A DNA stretch of 45,928 nt. It comes from Chryseobacterium gleum. GTDB taxonomy: Bacteria > Bacteroidota > Bacteroidia > Flavobacteriales_D > Sanyastnellaceae. Below are positions 42,083-45,928 of this stretch, piece after piece (within the stretch, counting starts at the first letter, position 1; each line of letters starts with the position of its first letter). Both the position numbers and the translations under genes were made by a program. The notes under the pieces are model-generated. The model had not been told where the DNA came from. It saw nothing but the letters and a program-made list of their open reading frames with translations, and ran no database searches. Where the stretch lies: contig CAMBPD010000004.1 of NCBI GenBank assembly GCA_945869405.1, positions 1 to 45,928 of the forward strand. Direction: 5' to 3'.

Positions 42083-43818
42083 TGAACCAGCATAATTCAA
42101 TCACTATGTATAAATCCTTGTTTATGATGGGAGCCTTTTTAGCGCTCTCTATTTTCAGCAATGCTCAAACACTTGCTGAAGCAACTCAAAAAACCCTCAG
42201 CGAGCGTTTTGAATCTGCTGAATCAGATCTCAACGCAATCATTGCAAAAGAGCCGACAGTTGCGGCCAACTATGCTGCTGCAGGGTACAACTATTTTTAT
42301 TGGGGCGTCAGCGATCAAGACGATGCCATTGAATTAGCGGAGAAAATGGAAGCGGCCGAAAAGCTCTTTCTCAAGGGTATGGATGTTGCGCCTACAGATC
42401 CGTTGTGTTTCGTGGGGTTGGGTCATTTAATGGCTTTCCGAAAAGACGTGAACGGCACCAATGGTCAATTCACAAAAGCGGAAGAAATCATGAAGACAAA
42501 ATCAAATAAGGTCGACAAATTGGTGAAGCAACAATCGTTGTTGAAAATGGCTGAGGGGTGTCTTATCGACAACAACGTGCAACTGGAAAAAGCACTTGTA
42601 TACCTGAACACCGCCCTCCCTTTTAACGATAAGAATCCAGAAGTTTACATTCAGCTTGGCGACTATTACCGACTTCGTGATGGTATAAATCAAAGCAATT
42701 CCATTGCGCAATACAACAAGGCTCTTGAGCTAGACTCTAAGTCGACGCGTGCAATCTTACGCAAGGGAATGCTCTACAAGCGCGTGCAGAACTGGGATGA
42801 GGGATTGAACTATTACAATGAGGCCATTGCTCTGGACCCAAGTTTTGCTCCCGCATATCGCGAAAAGGCAGAGTTGCTTAAAGACGCGGGGCGCTATACA
42901 CAAGCAATTGAAGCTTATGCCGGATACAAAGAACACAACCAAAACTGTCGTGTCAATCAGCGTTATGCGATGTTCGTTTACCTGGCAAAAGATTACAAAA
43001 ACGCCTTGATTGAATTGGAAAAGTCTCTTCCCTGCAACGATAAGAACGAATACGTTTACCGTGTGCTTGGATACACCTGTTATGAATCCGGTGAATACGC
43101 CAAAGGCTTGGATTATATGAATACCTATTTCAACCTCGCAAAAGAATCCGGCAAGGTGAAAATTTCCGGTGGCGACTATGGCCAGAAAGGGAAACTACTT
43201 TCAAAGACGGGTCAAGATTCGCTGGCCTTGGAAATGCTTAAGCAGGCTATTGCAGAAGACCCGACCTACGTTGAAGGATATAACGAAGTAGCGTCCATAT
43301 TGATGAAGCAAAAGAAATATGCTGATGCCGCAAACTATTACCAACAGAAAATCGATCATTCTGAAACTCCGGCACCTCTCGACTTCTATTATTTGGGTCA
43401 GTCACGCTACCGCAACAAGGAATACATTTTGGCCGACACGGCATTCGCACAAGCCGCATCGAAATATCCCGACGCAAACTTTTGGAGGGGTCGATGCAAA
43501 AACGGAATGGAGGCAAACCCCGATCAACCCGAAGCTGGTTTGGCAAAACCTTATCATGAGAAGTTTATTCAGCTCGTTGGTGGTGATGCTCGTTCGATTG
43601 AAGCCAACAAGAAAAACCTGATGGAGGCCTACAACTATCTCGGTATTTATTATTTGATCAAGAAAGACTACGACTGCAGTCGTGCGGCCATCAACAAAAC
43701 GCTGGAGCTTGATCCGGCAAATAAGATTGCCACTACTTTGTCGTCTGATGAAAACGTTTCAAAAGCCCTGGGCACCTGCGAATTGATACCTGCACAGCAG
43801 GGTGTGGGGGAGGAATAA
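42082..43818 (+). CDS. Secreted tetratricopeptide-repeat protein
   Basis: 578 residues. Signal peptide around MYKSLFMMGAFLALSIFSNAQ. The ATG at 42082 overlaps the previous stop and is used here. An internal ATG at 42106 would start directly at the signal peptide and is a fair alternative. Most of the protein is TPR-type helical pairs (for example AIAQYNKALELDSKSTRAI, YNEAIALDPSFAPAYREKA, LEMLKQAIAEDPTYVEGYN), at least eight by eye. TPRs act as protein-binding scaffolds; together with the PstS-like lipoprotein a periplasmic or outer-membrane complex is plausible. A strong terminator follows. Confidence 0.85.
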   Translation: MNQHNSITMYKSLFMMGAFLALSIFSNAQTLAEATQKTLSERFESAESDLNAIIAKEPTVAANYAAAGYNYFYWGVSDQDDAIELAEKMEAAEKLFLKGMDVAPTDPLCFVGLGHLMAFRKDVNGTNGQFTKAEEIMKTKSNKVDKLVKQQSLLKMAEGCLIDNNVQLEKALVYLNTALPFNDKNPEVYIQLGDYYRLRDGINQSNSIAQYNKALELDSKSTRAILRKGMLYKRVQNWDEGLNYYNEAIALDPSFAPAYREKAELLKDAGRYTQAIEAYAGYKEHNQNCRVNQRYAMFVYLAKDYKNALIELEKSLPCNDKNEYVYRVLGYTCYESGEYAKGLDYMNTYFNLAKESGKVKISGGDYGQKGKLLSKTGQDSLALEMLKQAIAEDPTYVEGYNEVASILMKQKKYADAANYYQQKIDHSETPAPLDFYYLGQSRYRNKEYILADTAFAQAASKYPDANFWRGRCKNGMEANPDQPEAGLAKPYHEKFIQLVGGDARSIEANKKNLMEAYNYLGIYYLIKKDYDCSRAAINKTLELDPANKIATTLSSDENVSKALGTCELIPAQQGVGEE

Positions 43819-43841
43819 GAGCTTACCGAGCACGAATGAAA

Positions 43842-43865
43842 AACCGGATTTACTCCGGTTTTTTT
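43842..43865 (+). terminator. Terminator after the TPR gene
   Basis: Perfect 7-bp stem AACCGGA/TCCGGTT with a 5-base loop, followed by TTTTT. Begins 23 bases after the stop. Confidence 0.85.
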
Positions 43866-43908
43866 ATTGCCCGAAAGGAAGTTCTTCCGCCTCGCAAGCG
43901 TCTTTTGG

Positions 43909-43916
43909 TACATTCG
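43909..43916 (+). promoter_or_regulatory. Near-consensus -7 element upstream of the phospho-sugar mutase
   Basis: TACATTCG, one mismatch from TAnnTTTG, 28 bases before ATG 43945. It lies after the terminator of the preceding gene, where a promoter is expected. Confidence 0.35.
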
Positions 43917-43944
43917 CTGTCCCGAATTCATACGAGCGACCCAC

Positions 43945-45678
43945 ATGGACATTTCCAGCATACAACAAAAAGCAGAAGCGTGGCTAACATCCGCGGCAAT
44001 TGACGAAGCAACAAAGCATGAAATTGAACGCATGATTGCTTCCGATGAAAAAGAACTTATCGAAAGCTTCTACAGCGACCTGGAATTTGGAACGGGCGGC
44101 TTACGCGGTATTATGGGCGTGGGAACCATGCGCATGAATGTGTACACCATAGGAATGGCCACACAAGGCCTCGCCAACTACATCTTGGCTCAATTCCCCG
44201 GTGCGACTTCACGTGTTGCCATTGCATACGACTCACGCAACAACTCTCCGCTCTTTGCTCAAACCGCTGCCAATGTGCTTTCTGCAAATGGCATAGACGT
44301 TCACCTGTTTAGCGAACTGCGTCCGACGCCACTGCTCTCCTATGCAGTTCGCAAATTGCACTGCCAAGCGGGTATCGTAATTACGGCTTCACACAATCCA
44401 AAAGAGTACAACGGCTATAAGGTTTATTGGGAAGATGGTGCACAAGTTTTGCCACCCCACGACAAAGGAATTATTGGCGAGGTAAGAAAAATAATGCGAC
44501 CCGATGACGTGAAGTTCACGGGTGATGCCTCACGCATACATAGCATTGGACCTGAAGTTGAAGAAGCCTATTTTTCTGAACTGCAGAGCATCATTCACTC
44601 ACCCGATGCAATCAAGCAAGCGCGTGATTTGAAAATTGTGTACACTTCCATTCATGGCGCAGGCATTACGATGGTGCCGCGTGCATTGGAGGCTTTGGGT
44701 TTTACGAACGTGTTCACGGTAGAACAACAAGCCACACCCGACGGCAATTTCAGCACGGTCCAATCGCCTAACCCGGAAGAGCGGGAAGCGCTGACACTGG
44801 CATTGCAACTAGCGGAAGAAAAACACGCCGATCTCGTAATTGGTACCGACCCTGATACGGATCGTGTGGGTATGGCCATTCGCGACAACAGCGGTAAAAT
44901 GGTTTTACTGAATGGCAATCAGGCGGCCTGTTTACTCGTGTACTATCAGTTGGAGCGCATGCACGAAAAGAACGCCATTCAATCCAATCACTACATCGCA
45001 AAAACAATTGTAACCACCGATTTACTCGAAGAGATAGCAAAGTTGCACGGTGTAAAATGGTACGACACGCTTACCGGTTTCAAGTACATAGCAGGAGTAA
45101 TTCGTGAAAAAGAGGGCAAGGAAATTTTCATTGCCGGCGGAGAAGAAAGCTATGGATACTCCGTAGGCGAATTTGTTCGTGATAAAGATGCCGTGCTTTC
45201 ATCTGTTGTACTGTGTGAAATTGCTGCGTGGTGCTCTGCCAATAATCGCTCCTTGTGGAGTTTACTCATGGAAATCTATGAGCGTTGCGGACTGTATCAT
45301 GAATCACTGCTTTCCGTTACGCTCAAGGGGCTCGACGGTCTGCAGCAAATACAATCCAAAATGGAGAACTTGCGAACCAACCCACCAAAGCAACTGGCCG
45401 GTTCGGAGGTGGTGGAACTTCGCGACATTCAACTGCAGCAATCCACCAATCTGCGCACAGGTGAAAGCGTGAAGCTTGACCTACCCGCTTCAAACGTGTT
45501 ACAGTTTGTATTGGCCGATGGCAGTAAAATATCTGCAAGGCCCAGCGGCACAGAGCCCAAAATAAAATTCTACTTCTCCATGAAGGCCACATTTAGCGGA
45601 CAAGATCATTACCGAGAGCAGGTTGCAGAAATGGAAGCTCGCATGGCGACCATACAATCAGCACTTGGAATGAAGTGA
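43945..45678 (+). CDS. Phospho-sugar mutase (phosphoglucomutase/phosphomannomutase)
   Basis: 577 residues of the alpha-D-phosphohexomutase superfamily, closest by length and motifs to the PGM2-like branch. All four active-site motifs are present: phosphoserine loop TASHNP (Ser149), metal loop GTDPDTDRVG, sugar loop GGEESYGYSVG, and phosphate loop RPSGTEPKIKF. It interconverts sugar 1- and 6-phosphates (glucose or mannose; phosphopentose mutation is possible in this branch). ATG 43945 begins a typical N terminus (MDISSIQQKAEAWL); the frame upstream covers the promoter region. Its stop shares bases with the next ATG (TGATG). Confidence 0.94.
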   Translation: MDISSIQQKAEAWLTSAAIDEATKHEIERMIASDEKELIESFYSDLEFGTGGLRGIMGVGTMRMNVYTIGMATQGLANYILAQFPGATSRVAIAYDSRNNSPLFAQTAANVLSANGIDVHLFSELRPTPLLSYAVRKLHCQAGIVITASHNPKEYNGYKVYWEDGAQVLPPHDKGIIGEVRKIMRPDDVKFTGDASRIHSIGPEVEEAYFSELQSIIHSPDAIKQARDLKIVYTSIHGAGITMVPRALEALGFTNVFTVEQQATPDGNFSTVQSPNPEEREALTLALQLAEEKHADLVIGTDPDTDRVGMAIRDNSGKMVLLNGNQAACLLVYYQLERMHEKNAIQSNHYIAKTIVTTDLLEEIAKLHGVKWYDTLTGFKYIAGVIREKEGKEIFIAGGEESYGYSVGEFVRDKDAVLSSVVLCEIAAWCSANNRSLWSLLMEIYERCGLYHESLLSVTLKGLDGLQQIQSKMENLRTNPPKQLAGSEVVELRDIQLQQSTNLRTGESVKLDLPASNVLQFVLADGSKISARPSGTEPKIKFYFSMKATFSGQDHYREQVAEMEARMATIQSALGMK

Positions 45679-45928
45679 TGCTACGATCACTTTCGGTTCA
45701 TACACGCTTTGTCATTGCATTCGTTGCGTTGATGTTTTTGGTGCGACTGTTTCACATCACGAACCCCCCCGTGGAAGTAGCGCACAATTGGCGACAAACA
45801 ACTTCGATGATGGTAGCACGTAACTTCCATCAGCTCGACAACAACATCCTCTACCCCACGATTGATGAAACAGGCGAAATGAGAGGAGTGGTTGGCATGG
45901 AGTTTCCGGCCATCCCGTATGCGATTCA
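45678..45928 (+). CDS. Membrane glycosyltransferase (GT39/ArnT-like), 3' end beyond window
   Basis: The first 83 codons are present; the frame is open to the right edge. ATG 45678 overlaps the previous stop (TGATG). After a first transmembrane helix (about 9-25, HTRFVIAFVALMFLVRLF) comes HNWRQTTSMMVARNF ... LYPTIDE ... GMEFPAIPYAI, the first periplasmic loop typical of dolichyl-phosphate-mannose-type (GT39/GT83) polytopic glycosyltransferases. Coupling to the sugar mutase suggests a glycan-building role. Assignment rests on the N terminus only. Confidence 0.7.
   Translation, partial: MLRSLSVHTRFVIAFVALMFLVRLFHITNPPVEVAHNWRQTTSMMVARNFHQLDNNILYPTIDETGEMRGVVGMEFPAIPYAI

Overview
The window looks like chromosomal DNA from a member of the Bacteroidota, most likely order Flavobacteriales (a Cryomorphaceae-like lineage would fit, but I cannot fix the family). 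The reasons are four or five secreted proteins with type IX secretion (T9SS) architecture, an Alternative Complex III operon fused to cytochrome c oxidase genes, a SusC-type TonB receptor, the DUF6427/DUF6341/purD neighbourhood, and promoters of the Bacteroidota form TAnnTTTG instead of a sigma70 -10 box. Coding density is high. No gap exceeds 300 bases, and I saw no tRNA, rRNA, CRISPR array or insertion sequence.

Layout. 1-2990 (-) is the first 996 codons of a very large secreted SBBP/PKD-repeat protein that runs off the left edge. 3087-8460 is mostly housekeeping: a DUF6427 membrane protein, a small DUF6341-like membrane protein, purD, dusB, a CPBP-family membrane protease and ispD. 8529-13442 (-) is a 1637-residue T9SS protein with an internally duplicated domain. 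13718-19861 (+) is a three-gene set: a lamin-tail-domain T9SS protein, a TonB-dependent receptor and a secreted endonuclease I with a T9SS sorting domain. I read it as a probable extracellular-DNA degradation and uptake locus. 19993-25842 (-) holds two operons: pepA-pdxA-rlmH, and a barrel protein followed by ruvB and queG.

26011-37734 (-) is one 11.7 kb respiratory operon, actABCDEF-ctaC-ctaD. It encodes a quinol:cytochrome c oxidoreductase (Alternative Complex III) together with subunits II and I of an A1-type cytochrome c oxidase, as in the known ACIII-oxidase supercomplex. A TAAATTTG promoter lies in front and a terminator hairpin 20 bases after ctaD. On the plus strand follow a SPOR-domain protein, hmgA-hppD (tyrosine breakdown through homogentisate), an overlapping trio (small membrane protein, PstS-like lipoprotein, TPR protein), a phospho-sugar mutase, and the start of a membrane glycosyltransferase cut by the right edge.

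Recurring points: several genes have the -7 promoter element only 4-5 bases in front of the start codon, which predicts leaderless mRNAs. The most notable functional hypothesis is the nuclease/receptor locus. Most of the rest is ordinary flavobacterial chromosome.
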